This document shows positions 26,937 to 36,122 of a stretch of DNA of 64,000 nucleotides, one piece after another. Source of the DNA: Shewanella electrica (lineage in GTDB: Bacteria > Pseudomonadota > Gammaproteobacteria > Enterobacterales > Shewanellaceae); NCBI RefSeq assembly GCF_022321485.1, contig NZ_JAKOGG010000001.1:248001-312000 (forward strand), read 5' to 3'. Under the pieces are notes generated by a model. It searched no databases. It was not told the DNA's origin and saw nothing but the letters and a program-made list of their open reading frames with translations. A program made the translations under genes and the position numbers. How positions within the stretch are numbered: position 1 is the first letter of the stretch; each line of letters starts with the position of its first letter.

Positions 26937-28151
26937 TTAGAACCATTTACTAAACATCTGCTTGAAGTAATCCATCAGCTTGCTGAACCAACTGCCTTCA
27001 TTCACTTCATTCAAAGTGACCAATGGGAACTGGGCAATATCTTTACCATCAAGTTGGAAGTAGACGCGGCCAACTGTTTTGCCTTTAGGCAGTGGCGCTA
27101 CCAGCTCTTGGTCCAGCTCAAAGTTGGCTTTGAGGTTCTTGGCTTGACCACGATAAATGGTGACTGGAGTGTCAGTTAACACGCCCAGTTTCACTGTGTC
27201 GGTGTCGCCGTACCAAATGTTTTGGCTAACAAATTCATCACCGGCTTTGTATGGCGTCACGGTTTCAAAGAAACGGAAACCGTAAGTCAGCAGTTTTTTG
27301 CTTTCGGCTTTACGGGCGGCTTCACTCTTAGTTCCCATCACCACAGAGATCAAACGCATACCGTCGTTGGTGGCTGAGGCAACAAGGTTATAACCTGCGC
27401 CTGAGGTGTGACCGGTTTTGATGCCGTCCACTTCCATGCTGTTGTCCCACAGCAGGCCGTTACGGTTGTATTGGGTGATACCGTTGTAGGTGAACGACTT
27501 TTCTTTGTACACCTTATATTCGTTTGGTACGTCGCGGATCAGTGCCGCACCCAGCAGCGCCATATCATAAGCGGTACTGTGGTGGCCTTCAGCATCAAGA
27601 CCGTGGGCGTTTTCGAAGTGTGAATCTTTCATGCCCAGTTGTTTGGCCCATGAGTTCATCAGATCAACAAACGCGCCTTCAGTACCAGAGATATGTTCAG
27701 CCATCGCTACGCAAGCATCGTTACCCGATTGGATGATGATACCGCGGTTCAAATCCGACACTTTGACGGTTTTGCCGACTTCAATAAACATCTTGGAAGA
27801 GTCAGGGAAGTTCTTCGACCAAGCATTTTTGGTGATGGTGACTTCATCATCAGGCGAAATATTGCCGCGCTTAATCTCTTGACCAATCACGTAGCTGGTC
27901 ATCATTTTGGTTAAGCTGGCTGGGTTCAGTTGCTCATAAGCATTGCTTTGTGCAATGACGCGGCCTGAGTTGTAGTCCATCAACACATAGGCTTTGGCTG
28001 CCACTTCTGGCGCATCAGGAATCACCATCGGCGCTTGTTGAGGAGTAACAGCAGCATTAGGAACAGGGACTGGCTCAGCTTGAACACCTGAGACAAATAC
28101 ACCAGCTACGACAGCTAGTGTAGCGATTGGACGTTTTACAAAATTCATCAT
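26937..28151 (-). CDS. dacA: D-alanyl-D-alanine carboxypeptidase (PBP5/6 type)
   Basis: Periplasmic low-molecular-weight penicillin-binding protein that trims the terminal D-Ala of peptidoglycan stem peptides. 404 residues: signal peptide 1-25 (ends VQAE), catalytic SxxK in NPASLTKMM, SxN in IQSGNDA, KTG in DGIKTGHTSGAG, then the beta-rich PBP5 C-terminal domain and a final amphipathic helix (FSKLMDYFKQMFSKWF) that anchors it to the membrane surface. It is the last gene of the cell-wall cluster. Here rhlE lies downstream, where many relatives have ybeD-lipB-lipA. Confidence 0.96.
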   Translation of the reverse strand: MMNFVKRPIATLAVVAGVFVSGVQAEPVPVPNAAVTPQQAPMVIPDAPEVAAKAYVLMDYNSGRVIAQSNAYEQLNPASLTKMMTSYVIGQEIKRGNISPDDEVTITKNAWSKNFPDSSKMFIEVGKTVKVSDLNRGIIIQSGNDACVAMAEHISGTEGAFVDLMNSWAKQLGMKDSHFENAHGLDAEGHHSTAYDMALLGAALIRDVPNEYKVYKEKSFTYNGITQYNRNGLLWDNSMEVDGIKTGHTSGAGYNLVASATNDGMRLISVVMGTKSEAARKAESKKLLTYGFRFFETVTPYKAGDEFVSQNIWYGDTDTVKLGVLTDTPVTIYRGQAKNLKANFELDQELVAPLPKGKTVGRVYFQLDGKDIAQFPLVTLNEVNEGSWFSKLMDYFKQMFSKWF

Positions 28152-28263
28152 TGGCAGATTGCGTCGCTTGGTAAGTTAAAGTTGGCTAGCGCGAGTATAC
28201 CATTAGTGGACAACATAGATCAGTGAAGGTTCCTTCATCTTAATGAAACCGCTCAATATTTGC

Positions 28264-29091
28264 TCATTTGGTGACGCCGTCACGCACCATAAAGCTTTGA
28301 TTGAAACCTTGTTGACGAATGTTATCTAACATTTTGCTAGCAATATCTTCATTATTGATCGGGCCTAGCTGCAGGCGATACACGTCATCGCGCTGTATGA
28401 TACGGCTCTTCAAGCTGAATTTTTGCTCCAGCGGTGCCGCCAATTGCTGCGCTTTTTGCTTGGAACTGGAAGCAAATACCTGAATATAGAAATTCACTTT
28501 CACGGTTTTGCTGTTGGATACGGCGCGGCTTTCTGGTGAATCGGTCATGATCACCTCAACCTTAACTTCGGTGGTCCCCGTATCTAACATGCCAAGCTTG
28601 TAGGCGGCCGCATAGGACACATCTAAAATGCGTGATGAGTGGAACGGTCCACGGTCATTCACTCGGACAATTGCACTTTTATTGTTTTTCAGGTTAGTGA
28701 CGCGCACATAACTTGGTAGCGGCAAACTCTTATGCGCGGCAGACATGGCGTACATGTCGTAGGTTTCGCCGTTAGAGGTCAAATGGCCGTGAAATTTCAT
28801 GCCATACCATGAGGCCATGCCCACTTCGCTATAACCAGCGGCATCTGGCATCACTTGGTATGATTTACCCCAAACCTCGTAATCTTTATTACCTTGCTTG
28901 CTATAAGGTTCATAGCGCGGCTCAGCATCTTGCACGTTTGACAGATCTGGCGCATCGTCCGGCGCTTTATCTTTGTCCATTTTGTAGCGACCGCTTTGGG
29001 TATTAGTGCTCCCCGTGTCGCTAGTGTTCTGGTTGGCACATCCCGCGAGCAGCAGCGCGAGCAACATACAACAAAGACTATTGCGCAGCAT
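28264..29091 (-). CDS. rlpA: Septal ring lytic transglycosylase/lipoprotein RlpA
   Basis: Outer-membrane-type lipoprotein of 275 residues: lipobox LLAGC at about 14-18, a double-psi beta-barrel at about 90-180 (GMASWYGMKFHGHLTSNGE, RVNDRGPF), and a C-terminal SPOR domain (about 200-272) that binds denuded glycan at the division septum. It cleaves or remodels glycan strands lacking stem peptides in relatives. The start overlaps mltB by 14 bases, so the two are co-translated. Confidence 0.95.
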   Translation of the reverse strand: MLRNSLCCMLLALLLAGCANQNTSDTGSTNTQSGRYKMDKDKAPDDAPDLSNVQDAEPRYEPYSKQGNKDYEVWGKSYQVMPDAAGYSEVGMASWYGMKFHGHLTSNGETYDMYAMSAAHKSLPLPSYVRVTNLKNNKSAIVRVNDRGPFHSSRILDVSYAAAYKLGMLDTGTTEVKVEVIMTDSPESRAVSNSKTVKVNFYIQVFASSSKQKAQQLAAPLEQKFSLKSRIIQRDDVYRLQLGPINNEDIASKMLDNIRQQGFNQSFMVRDGVTK

Positions 29092-30064
29092 GGGCTTTCC
29101 TCAACTGTTCACTGAATTGATATACCGCCATGGCGTACAGCGGGCTACGGTTGTAACGGGTAATGACATAAAAATTCTTCAAACCTAACCAGTATTGTTG
29201 CTGCTCCGGTTGTTCTAAGGCGATCAACATGGCCGGTTGCGATACATCAAGGTCAACACTGTGCGCCAGCGCCACATCGGGAGACAGAATATCGTTCACC
29301 GTTTGCTCGAGTGGTTTACCACTCCAGATGGCGGCGCGAGGGGTATTGTTGGCGGTTAGCGGCAGGGCGACTAAGCCGCCACGTTGCCAACCGTGACGAT
29401 GAAAATAGTTGGCGACACTGCCGATAGCATCGTCTGGGCTGTTGAGCAGATCGCGGCGGCCATCGCCATCAAAGTCGACGGCGTAGGCCAAATAGCTCGA
29501 CGGAATAAACTGACCAAAGCCCATCGCGCCAGCGTAGGAGCCGAGAGTGTTGTTCACATCTAAGCGTTCGTGCTGGGCGAGTTCCATAAACTTGCCGAAC
29601 TCGCGGCGGAAAAAATCAGCGCGTGGCGGATAGTAAAAACCGAGGGTATACAGCGCATCTTTGACCGGATAGTTGCCCATTACTTGACCGTATTTGGTTT
29701 CAATACCGATGATCGCCACAATAATCTGTGGGTCGACTTGGTATTGCTCTGCGGCGCGGGCGATGCTGGCTTCATGCTGGTGCCAGAATTTTAGCCCAGC
29801 TTGCAGGCGGTCATCGGTGAGAAAAATCGGGTAGTACTTGTACCACGGTTTGGCTTCCCATGGTTTGGTGATGGCTTCAATCACTTTCGGCTCATATTTG
29901 GCTGAGGCGAGAAATTGCTGCACCTGTTCACGGGTAAAACCTTGTTGGCTTTGGCTGTCGATAAATTGTTGCTCAAGCTGCTCTGGAGAGGGCGCGGCGA
30001 ACACAGCTGGGCTTAACAAACTAGCCATCAGCAACGGCGCGAGCAGCCGCTTAGTCATCGGCAT
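29078..30064 (-). CDS. mltB: Lytic murein transglycosylase B
   Basis: Periplasmic peptidoglycan-cleaving enzyme of 328 residues forming 1,6-anhydromuramic ends. The catalytic glutamate is E122 in IGIETKYG; other family motifs are NYPVKDALYTLGFYYPPRADFFRREF, GSYAGAMGFGQFIPSSY and DFDGDGRRDLL. The signal peptide ends SPAVFAAPS with no lipobox cysteine, so unlike E. coli MltB it should be soluble in the periplasm. It sits between rodA and rlpA. AGGA upstream of the ATG. Confidence 0.95.
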   Translation of the reverse strand: MPMTKRLLAPLLMASLLSPAVFAAPSPEQLEQQFIDSQSQQGFTREQVQQFLASAKYEPKVIEAITKPWEAKPWYKYYPIFLTDDRLQAGLKFWHQHEASIARAAEQYQVDPQIIVAIIGIETKYGQVMGNYPVKDALYTLGFYYPPRADFFRREFGKFMELAQHERLDVNNTLGSYAGAMGFGQFIPSSYLAYAVDFDGDGRRDLLNSPDDAIGSVANYFHRHGWQRGGLVALPLTANNTPRAAIWSGKPLEQTVNDILSPDVALAHSVDLDVSQPAMLIALEQPEQQQYWLGLKNFYVITRYNRSPLYAMAVYQFSEQLRKAHAAQ

Positions 30065-30075
30065 ATACAGTGATC

Positions 30076-31176
30076 CTATCTGTCGATAAAGCGTCTATGG
30101 GTGTGAATACTCATTAGGATGCCAAAACCGGCCATCAAAGTCAGCATCGACGTTCCGCCATAACTGATCAGTGGTAGCGGTACGCCCACCACTGGCAAAA
30201 TGCCGGATACCATGCCGATATTCACAAATACGTACACAAAAAAGGTAAGGGTGATTGAGCCTGCCAATAAGCGGGCAAAGCTGGTTTGTGCGCGCGATGC
30301 GATGACCAAACCGCGACCAATCACATAGATATACAGCGCTAATAGAAACAAGCTGCCAATCAAACCGAACTCTTCACCAATCACGGCAAAGATAAAGTCG
30401 GTGTGACGCTCAGGCAAAAATTCTAATTGAGACTGGGTGCCGTCTAGCCAGCCCTTGCCCCACAAACCGCCAGAGCCAATGGCAATTTTGGATTGAATAA
30501 TGTGGTAACCGGTGCCGAGCGGATCGGCTTCAGGATTGAGCAGCGTCAGTACCCGATTGCGTTGGTAGTCGTGCATTAAAAAGAACCACAAAATCGGCAA
30601 AAACGCCAATACCGACAACACTATGCCGCCCACAATCAGCCAGCTCATACCGGAAAGAAACAGCACAAATACGCCAGATGCGGCCACCAAAATAGAGGTG
30701 CCCAAATCAGGCTGTTTGGCAATCAGCAGGGTGGGGATCAGCAAAATGATCGCCGCGCCCGCAAGGTAGCGCTTCTTCGGTGGTAGCGGGAATTTACTGA
30801 TATACCACGCCATGGTGATCGGAAAGGCGAGCTTCATCAGCTCCGACGGCTGAAACTCCATAAAACCTAAGTTAAGCCAGCGCTGTGCGCCTTTGTTAAT
30901 CTCACCAAAAAATGTTACCGCCAGCAGCAAGGCAACCCCGGCCACATAGATAGGTAACGCCCAGCGGCGGTAAACTTCGGGGTTAATCTGCGCTAAAAAA
31001 AACATCAACGCCAGCGATAAGCCCATGCGGATCACTTGGCGATCGAGCATGCCCATATCTTCGCCACCGGCGGAATAGATAATAAATAGGCCATAGCCCA
31101 TCAGCGCCATCAAACCCAGCAGCAGCGGTAGGTCGATGTGGAGTTTGTGCCAGAGGTTGGGCTTATTGTTCTGCAT
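30076..31176 (-). CDS. rodA: SEDS peptidoglycan glycosyltransferase RodA
   Basis: Polytopic (about ten helices, 366 residues) glycan-strand polymerase of the elongasome that works with PBP2. Signature regions: [55 protein letters not shown], and the SEDS C-terminal [24 protein letters not shown] precedes the ATG, which overlaps the mrdA stop by 14 bases; that pairing is the standard one. Confidence 0.97.
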   Translation of the reverse strand: MQNNKPNLWHKLHIDLPLLLGLMALMGYGLFIIYSAGGEDMGMLDRQVIRMGLSLALMFFLAQINPEVYRRWALPIYVAGVALLLAVTFFGEINKGAQRWLNLGFMEFQPSELMKLAFPITMAWYISKFPLPPKKRYLAGAAIILLIPTLLIAKQPDLGTSILVAASGVFVLFLSGMSWLIVGGIVLSVLAFLPILWFFLMHDYQRNRVLTLLNPEADPLGTGYHIIQSKIAIGSGGLWGKGWLDGTQSQLEFLPERHTDFIFAVIGEEFGLIGSLFLLALYIYVIGRGLVIASRAQTSFARLLAGSITLTFFVYVFVNIGMVSGILPVVGVPLPLISYGGTSMLTLMAGFGILMSIHTHRRFIDR

Positions 31177-33028
31177 CTTTTAACTCCCACTGATCTCGCA
31201 GCATATACGAATCTAACAATTCGCGGGCAAGCGGCCCCGCGTTGGCGCCACCCCAACCGGCGTTTTCCAACACCATGGCGATAACAATTTTAGGCTGCTC
31301 AAACGGTGCGTAGGCCACAATCAAGGCGTTATCACGCAGCTTTTCATCAATGGTGTCGGCATCGTATTTCTCATCTTCCGCCACGCTAAATACCTGAGCG
31401 GTACCGGTTTTCATCGCGGCGGTATAGGGCGCATCTTTAAAGCGGGAGTGGATGGCGGTTTGTCGCATCGCTTCGGCAATCACATCCCAGTTGTGCTGAT
31501 TGTTCAAGATCAATGGCGGTTGCTGATCGATAGGCGTATCAATTTTAGAGGTGGCATCTTTAATCGATTTCAGCAGATGTGGCGTGAAATGCTGGCCCTT
31601 ATTCGCCAACATGGTCACTGCGGAGGCCAATTGCAGCGGCGTAGTGGTCCAATAGCCTTGGCCGATACCGATAGAGATGGTGTCACCAATGTACCAAGGT
31701 TGGTTGTATTTGAGCTTTTTCCAATCGCGCGATGGCATGTTACCGGCTGATTCTTCAAAAATGTCGATGCCAGTGTTCTGCCCAAAACCAAATTGGCCCA
31801 TAAAGGCGCTGATGCGGTCGATGCCCGATTTATAGGCTAACTCATAAAAGTAGATGTCACAGGAGTTCACAATGGCACTGTACACATCTACCCAGCCGTG
31901 ACCCCAACGTTTCCAGTCGCGATATTTACGGTCAACGCCGGGGATCTGCCAAAAGCCGGGGTCCCATACGCGGGTTTTCTCGGACACCACTTTATCGTCC
32001 AAGCCCATCAATGCCATGATCGGTTTGATGGTTGACGCTGGCGCATATTGCCCTTGAGTGGCGCGGTTGATCAGCGGGTGGTTTGGCGAATTCAATAACT
32101 CGCGGTAATCCTTACTGGTAATGCCATGCACAAATTGGTTCGGGTCATAGCTTGGACTGGATACCATCGCCAAAATGCCACCATCACGTGGGTCGATAGC
32201 CACAATGGCGCCGCGCCGACCTGCGAGCAATTCCATCGCTTTTTTCTGCAGTGCCAAATCTATCGTCAGGTAGATATCTTGCCCGGGTTCTGGCGCTTCT
32301 ACTTTGAGGGTGCGAATGTGGCGCCCAAGGTTGTTGACCTCTTCCTCCATATGCCCCGGTTTGCCATGTAGCAGCTCTTCATAAAATTTTTCAATGCCTT
32401 GCTTACCAATATTGTTGGTGGCGGCATAGTTGGACCAAACACCCGCTTTTTCTAGCGATGCTCGGTCACGGTTATTAATACGTGCCACATATCCCAGCAC
32501 ATGGGTCAGTAACATCCCTTGCGGGTAAAAACGGTCCAGCCCCGCTTCAACAGACACGCCGTCAAACTTAAACTGGTTAACGCTGAACTCGGCAACTTGC
32601 TGTTCGGTCAGGCGGCTTTTTAGTGTCAACGGCTTAAAGCGACGATGGAATTTCAACGCTTCGAGAAAATCTTCGCGTTCGTCAGCGCTGAGGGGAATAA
32701 TCTTATTCAGCTCATCGAGCATGGTTGGCATGTCTTTGACACGTTCTGGCACCACTTCCAACGAGTAGAACGGCTGATTTTCTGCCAGCATTTTACCGTC
32801 ACGGTCATAGATTAAGCCGCGACTAGGCGCGATAGGGATCACGCGAATGCGGTTATCGTTGGAGCGGGTGGTGTAGTCGTTGTAGTCGGTAACTTGCAGG
32901 TGATACAGGTTGCCAATAAGGACGCCAATAAGCAGTAACACGCTAACAAAAGTGAACAATGCGCGACGTTTAAATAAAGACGCCTCGGCCGCATGGTTGT
33001 GCATGGTGATCCGCTTTTTTGGAAGCAC
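31163..33028 (-). CDS. mrdA: Penicillin-binding protein 2 (transpeptidase)
   Basis: Class B PBP of the rod complex that cross-links new peptidoglycan, 621 residues. Short cytoplasmic N-terminus, one membrane anchor at about 27-47, pedestal domain, then transpeptidase domain with SxxK in [10 protein letters not shown], SxN-type SCD in [13 protein letters not shown], and KTG in [10 protein letters not shown]. The GTG at 33028 is chosen because GGAG lies eight bases upstream; an ATG eight codons later is possible. Co-translated with rodA. Confidence 0.96.
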   Translation of the reverse strand: MLPKKRITMHNHAAEASLFKRRALFTFVSVLLLIGVLIGNLYHLQVTDYNDYTTRSNDNRIRVIPIAPSRGLIYDRDGKMLAENQPFYSLEVVPERVKDMPTMLDELNKIIPLSADEREDFLEALKFHRRFKPLTLKSRLTEQQVAEFSVNQFKFDGVSVEAGLDRFYPQGMLLTHVLGYVARINNRDRASLEKAGVWSNYAATNNIGKQGIEKFYEELLHGKPGHMEEEVNNLGRHIRTLKVEAPEPGQDIYLTIDLALQKKAMELLAGRRGAIVAIDPRDGGILAMVSSPSYDPNQFVHGITSKDYRELLNSPNHPLINRATQGQYAPASTIKPIMALMGLDDKVVSEKTRVWDPGFWQIPGVDRKYRDWKRWGHGWVDVYSAIVNSCDIYFYELAYKSGIDRISAFMGQFGFGQNTGIDIFEESAGNMPSRDWKKLKYNQPWYIGDTISIGIGQGYWTTTPLQLASAVTMLANKGQHFTPHLLKSIKDATSKIDTPIDQQPPLILNNQHNWDVIAEAMRQTAIHSRFKDAPYTAAMKTGTAQVFSVAEDEKYDADTIDEKLRDNALIVAYAPFEQPKIVIAMVLENAGWGGANAGPLARELLDSYMLRDQWELKDAEQ

Positions 33029-33064
33029 TACGTCTCTCCGTCCTTTATCGCTTGTCGGCTACAA

Positions 33065-33535
33065 CTATTCCCTATGGTAGGGATGATTATTATTGATGCT
33101 CCACGCGCGGTAGAGACTTTCTGCCACCACTACCCGTACTAGCGGATGGGGCAAAGTTAATGCTGACAAACACCAACTTTGTGTCGCGGCTTGTTTGCAC
33201 GCGGGCGCTAACCCTTCTGGACCGCCGATCAGTAAACTCACATCGCGGCCGTCGAGTTGCCATTTGCTCAGGTTGTCGGCCAACTCGGGCGTGGTCCAGT
33301 TTTTTCCGGGTAAGTCTAACGATACGATATGGTTACCTTTGGGCACCGCCGCTAACATCGCTTCACCTTCTTTGTGCAGAATTCTGGCGATGTCGGCGTT
33401 TTTACCACGTTTTCCCGCTGGGATTTCCACCAGTTCAAACGGCATATCACGCGGAAAACGGCGTTGATATTCCTCAAAACCTCGGGTGACCCAATCGGGC
33501 ATTTTGGTGCCAACGGCAATCAGTTGTAGTTTCAT
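33065..33535 (-). CDS. rlmH: 23S rRNA pseudouridine-1915 N3-methyltransferase RlmH
   Basis: SPOUT-class methyltransferase of 156 residues acting on helix 69 of assembled 70S ribosomes. The family N-terminus [16 protein letters not shown], the SAM-binding knot LLIGGPEGL and the C-terminal [18 protein letters not shown] are intact. It follows rsfS after five bases. Confidence 0.97.
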   Translation of the reverse strand: MKLQLIAVGTKMPDWVTRGFEEYQRRFPRDMPFELVEIPAGKRGKNADIARILHKEGEAMLAAVPKGNHIVSLDLPGKNWTTPELADNLSKWQLDGRDVSLLIGGPEGLAPACKQAATQSWCLSALTLPHPLVRVVVAESLYRAWSINNNHPYHRE

Positions 33536-33540
33536 AACGT

Positions 33541-33864
33541 TTAGACTTCAGACCACAGTTTTTCGAGCTGGAATTGCTCGCGCACGGCGTCTTGCATGAC
33601 GTGTAACACCACATCACCTAAGTCAACCAACACCCACTCGTTGCTATCGCGGCCTTCAACGCCCAGCGGTTCAACGCCAGCGGCTTTGGCGGCACGTACT
33701 ACGTTATCGGCAATAGCGCGCAAATGGGTATTCGAGGTACCGGTACAGATCACCATGTAATCGGTGATATTCGATTTTTCACGAACATCCAGTACCACTA
33801 CATCTTTCGCTTTAATGTCTTCAACTTTGTCTATTACAAAGGCTTTTAGTTCCGTGCTCTGCAC
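33541..33864 (-). CDS. rsfS: Ribosome silencing factor RsfS
   Basis: Binds ribosomal protein uL14 and blocks subunit joining when nutrients are scarce. The start is set at GTG 33864, giving 107 residues beginning (M)[25 protein letters not shown] lies eight bases upstream and the length matches E. coli (105). An ATG at 33879 is in frame but lies inside that ribosome-site region. The conserved [15 protein letters not shown] and [15 protein letters not shown] are present. Located between nadD and rlmH, as usual. Confidence 0.95.
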   Translation of the reverse strand: MQSTELKAFVIDKVEDIKAKDVVVLDVREKSNITDYMVICTGTSNTHLRAIADNVVRAAKAAGVEPLGVEGRDSNEWVLVDLGDVVLHVMQDAVREQFQLEKLWSEV

Positions 33865-33923
33865 GCGCGGTTTCCTCATTCAATTCATTGGGCGCGCTAG
33901 TATAGCGGCAAATAAGGTTTGTA

Positions 33924-34571
33924 TCAGCTCTGATAAAGCTGTTCGGCAACAATGTAATCAAGCACTGCGGCGGGGACGGCGGTTAAGCAGCGTTGCAGTT
34001 GACCTTGCTCTAGCCACTGACGCAGTTGCGTTGAGGCAAAGGGCTGCAGTTCAATCTCCATCTGGATGATATCGCCAGCCCGCAGATTTGTGTGCTGCGT
34101 CAGATGGTTACTGGCACTCAGTTGTCGTTGTTGATACTGCGGCCATACCGGATTATCTGGCGTCAGTTGCCAGCCACTGCGACCGCACACCACTATATGA
34201 CACAGTGAAAACAGTTGCTGCCACTGATGCCATGTTGCCAATTGCACTAGCGAATCGGTGCCCATAATAAAATAGAAGGTGTGCTGTGGTTGGGCGTGGA
34301 TCAACTGTTCCAAGGTGATAACGCTATAAGACGGTGCATCGCGGGTTAGTTCGATATCGCAAATCGAAAACGCCGGAAACTCCTGTTGCGCCAGTGCTAA
34401 CATCGCTAGCCGCTGTGTGCTAGTGGCGCTGGTGGCGGCTTTGTGCGGTGGAATGCGATTCGGCATCAGCCACAGTTCGTCTAACTGCAGTTGTTGGCGT
34501 ACCGCTTCAGCAGGACGTAAATGGCCATAATGCACCGGATCAAAGGTGCCGCCTAAAATGCCAATTCTCAT
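33924..34571 (-). CDS. nadD: Nicotinate-nucleotide adenylyltransferase
   Basis: NAD biosynthesis enzyme of 215 residues joining nicotinate mononucleotide and ATP. Nucleotidyltransferase motifs: GILGGTFDPVHYGHLRPAE (with the HxGH-type histidines), MPNRIPPHK, and IMGTDSLVQLATWHQW. The ATG overlaps the holA stop by one base (TAATG). Confidence 0.96.
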   Translation of the reverse strand: MRIGILGGTFDPVHYGHLRPAEAVRQQLQLDELWLMPNRIPPHKAATSATSTQRLAMLALAQQEFPAFSICDIELTRDAPSYSVITLEQLIHAQPQHTFYFIMGTDSLVQLATWHQWQQLFSLCHIVVCGRSGWQLTPDNPVWPQYQQRQLSASNHLTQHTNLRAGDIIQMEIELQPFASTQLRQWLEQGQLQRCLTAVPAAVLDYIVAEQLYQS

Positions 34572-35602
34572 TAATGCTGTCCAAATGCTCGCAAACGAGC
34601 ATGAGTTTTAGGATCAAACAGCAGACACAAATGGCTTAGGCCGGTCCAATCTTCAATCCCTTGTTGTTTCAGTTTGAGTTCTAAATCGGAACACAGCGAT
34701 AACATCCACTCAATCGCTGCCAATGGCAGTCGTGCCAGTGCGTGTTGATACAGCGGCTGGCGCTTATCCCAAATACGCAGTTTGTTATACAGCGGCGCTA
34801 ATGGTTGACGCTGGCTAGCGGCTAATTGCAGTTGCCATAAGGTGGTCAACTCTTTCTGCACCGCCCAGTGGATAATCGGCATGGCGGTATCTTCGGCTTT
34901 GAGCTGTTGCAACATGTGCTGCGCTTTATCTTGCTGATTTTCCAGCAAGGCATCGGCTAATTGGAACACGTTAAAGCGTGATTGATCTTCAAAATATTGC
35001 GCCAGTTCATCGGCGCTAATTGGCCGACTCGCTGCCAGTAATTGCAGCAGTTGCAACGCTTGATCTGCCGCGAGCAAGTTGCCCTCATAGAGGTTGGCGA
35101 GCAGGGCGCGCGCATCGGCTTGCAGGTTGAGCCGATAAAACTGCGTGCGGCCATCCAACCAGCGCTGAAATTGCGCGCCTTCTGGCGTGGTGCAGGGCAC
35201 AAAAATCCCTTGCTGATCGAGGCTTTTAAACCACTTGCTGGATTGTTGTTCCCGCGCCAACTTAGGGCCGGTGATAATCAATAGAATATCGGGATTGGGC
35301 TGCGCCAATAGCTGTTGCAACATGGCACTGCCATCGGTGCCGGGTTTGGCATTAGGCAGGTTTAATTCAATGATGCGGCGGCTGGCGAACAGGCTCATGG
35401 CGTGCCATTCGTTGGCGAGATCTTGCCAGCTAAAGCTGTTGTCTTGTTCCAGTTGTACGCGTTCTTCAAAGCCTTGGGCTTTGGCCGCTTCGATAAGCTG
35501 CCCTTTGGCGGCGGTTAATAACCATGGGTCATCGCCAAAGAGCAGATAGCAAGGTTTGAGTCTATTGAGTTGCCGAGGCAACTGATCCGGATACACCCGC
35601 AT
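34571..35602 (-). CDS. holA: DNA polymerase III delta subunit
   Basis: Clamp-loader subunit of 343 residues that opens the beta sliding clamp. It begins MRVYPDQLPRQLN and contains LKPCYLLFGDDPWLL in the N-terminal AAA-like fold and MSLFASRRIIELNLP. The C-terminal part is helical with the usual collar-domain pattern. Overlaps lptE and nadD by one base each, so it is translated within the same series. Confidence 0.95.
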   Translation of the reverse strand: MRVYPDQLPRQLNRLKPCYLLFGDDPWLLTAAKGQLIEAAKAQGFEERVQLEQDNSFSWQDLANEWHAMSLFASRRIIELNLPNAKPGTDGSAMLQQLLAQPNPDILLIITGPKLAREQQSSKWFKSLDQQGIFVPCTTPEGAQFQRWLDGRTQFYRLNLQADARALLANLYEGNLLAADQALQLLQLLAASRPISADELAQYFEDQSRFNVFQLADALLENQQDKAQHMLQQLKAEDTAMPIIHWAVQKELTTLWQLQLAASQRQPLAPLYNKLRIWDKRQPLYQHALARLPLAAIEWMLSLCSDLELKLKQQGIEDWTGLSHLCLLFDPKTHARLRAFGQH

Positions 35603-36111
35603 CAGTTAACCTCGATAGAAGCCAATGTTTGAATCACATAGTCGGCCGCTTGGGCGCGCATCTCTTTGACTAACAGATTCATCTCGCGACTTTTTGCCAG
35701 CGCGGTGCGCGGGTCATCTTGGTAGTCACGGCGGATCTCGGCAGTAAATTTTTGCGCTTCTTTATTTGGCAACGCCACGCTGAAATCTACGTGGTAGATC
35801 AGCTCATATTCCGCCACGTTACCGGTGGCGTACAGTGACAAGGTGGAACGCTCCAGCGAGTCTTTGATCAACGTTAGCCGTGGCAGATCTTTGCTAACAG
35901 GTTGCACGCTGATGTTATGCAGGCGTAGCCGCTCGCTGACTAAGCGACTCAGTTCACTATATTCATCCTGAGTTTGCAGGCTCAATACCCGCAACTGTTT
36001 GGGAATGGAATAACTGCCCTGTAAATGAAAACCGCAGCCAGCACTGGTCATGATGACCAGTGCCAGTAAGCAGGTTGTCAGAGGCTTCAAACGCATCATA
36101 GTTTTCAGCAT
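35602..36111 (-). CDS. lptE: LPS assembly lipoprotein LptE
   Basis: Outer-membrane lipoprotein that plugs the LptD barrel and helps insert lipopolysaccharide. 169 residues with signal and lipobox SAGC near 24-26, GFHLQGSYSIPKQLRVLSLQT at the mature N-terminus, and the two-layer beta/alpha pattern of the family. AAGGGA upstream of the ATG. Eleven bases after leuS. Confidence 0.95.
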   Translation of the reverse strand: MLKTMMRLKPLTTCLLALVIMTSAGCGFHLQGSYSIPKQLRVLSLQTQDEYSELSRLVSERLRLHNISVQPVSKDLPRLTLIKDSLERSTLSLYATGNVAEYELIYHVDFSVALPNKEAQKFTAEIRRDYQDDPRTALAKSREMNLLVKEMRAQAADYVIQTLASIEVN

Positions 36112-36122
36112 GAAATCCCTTA

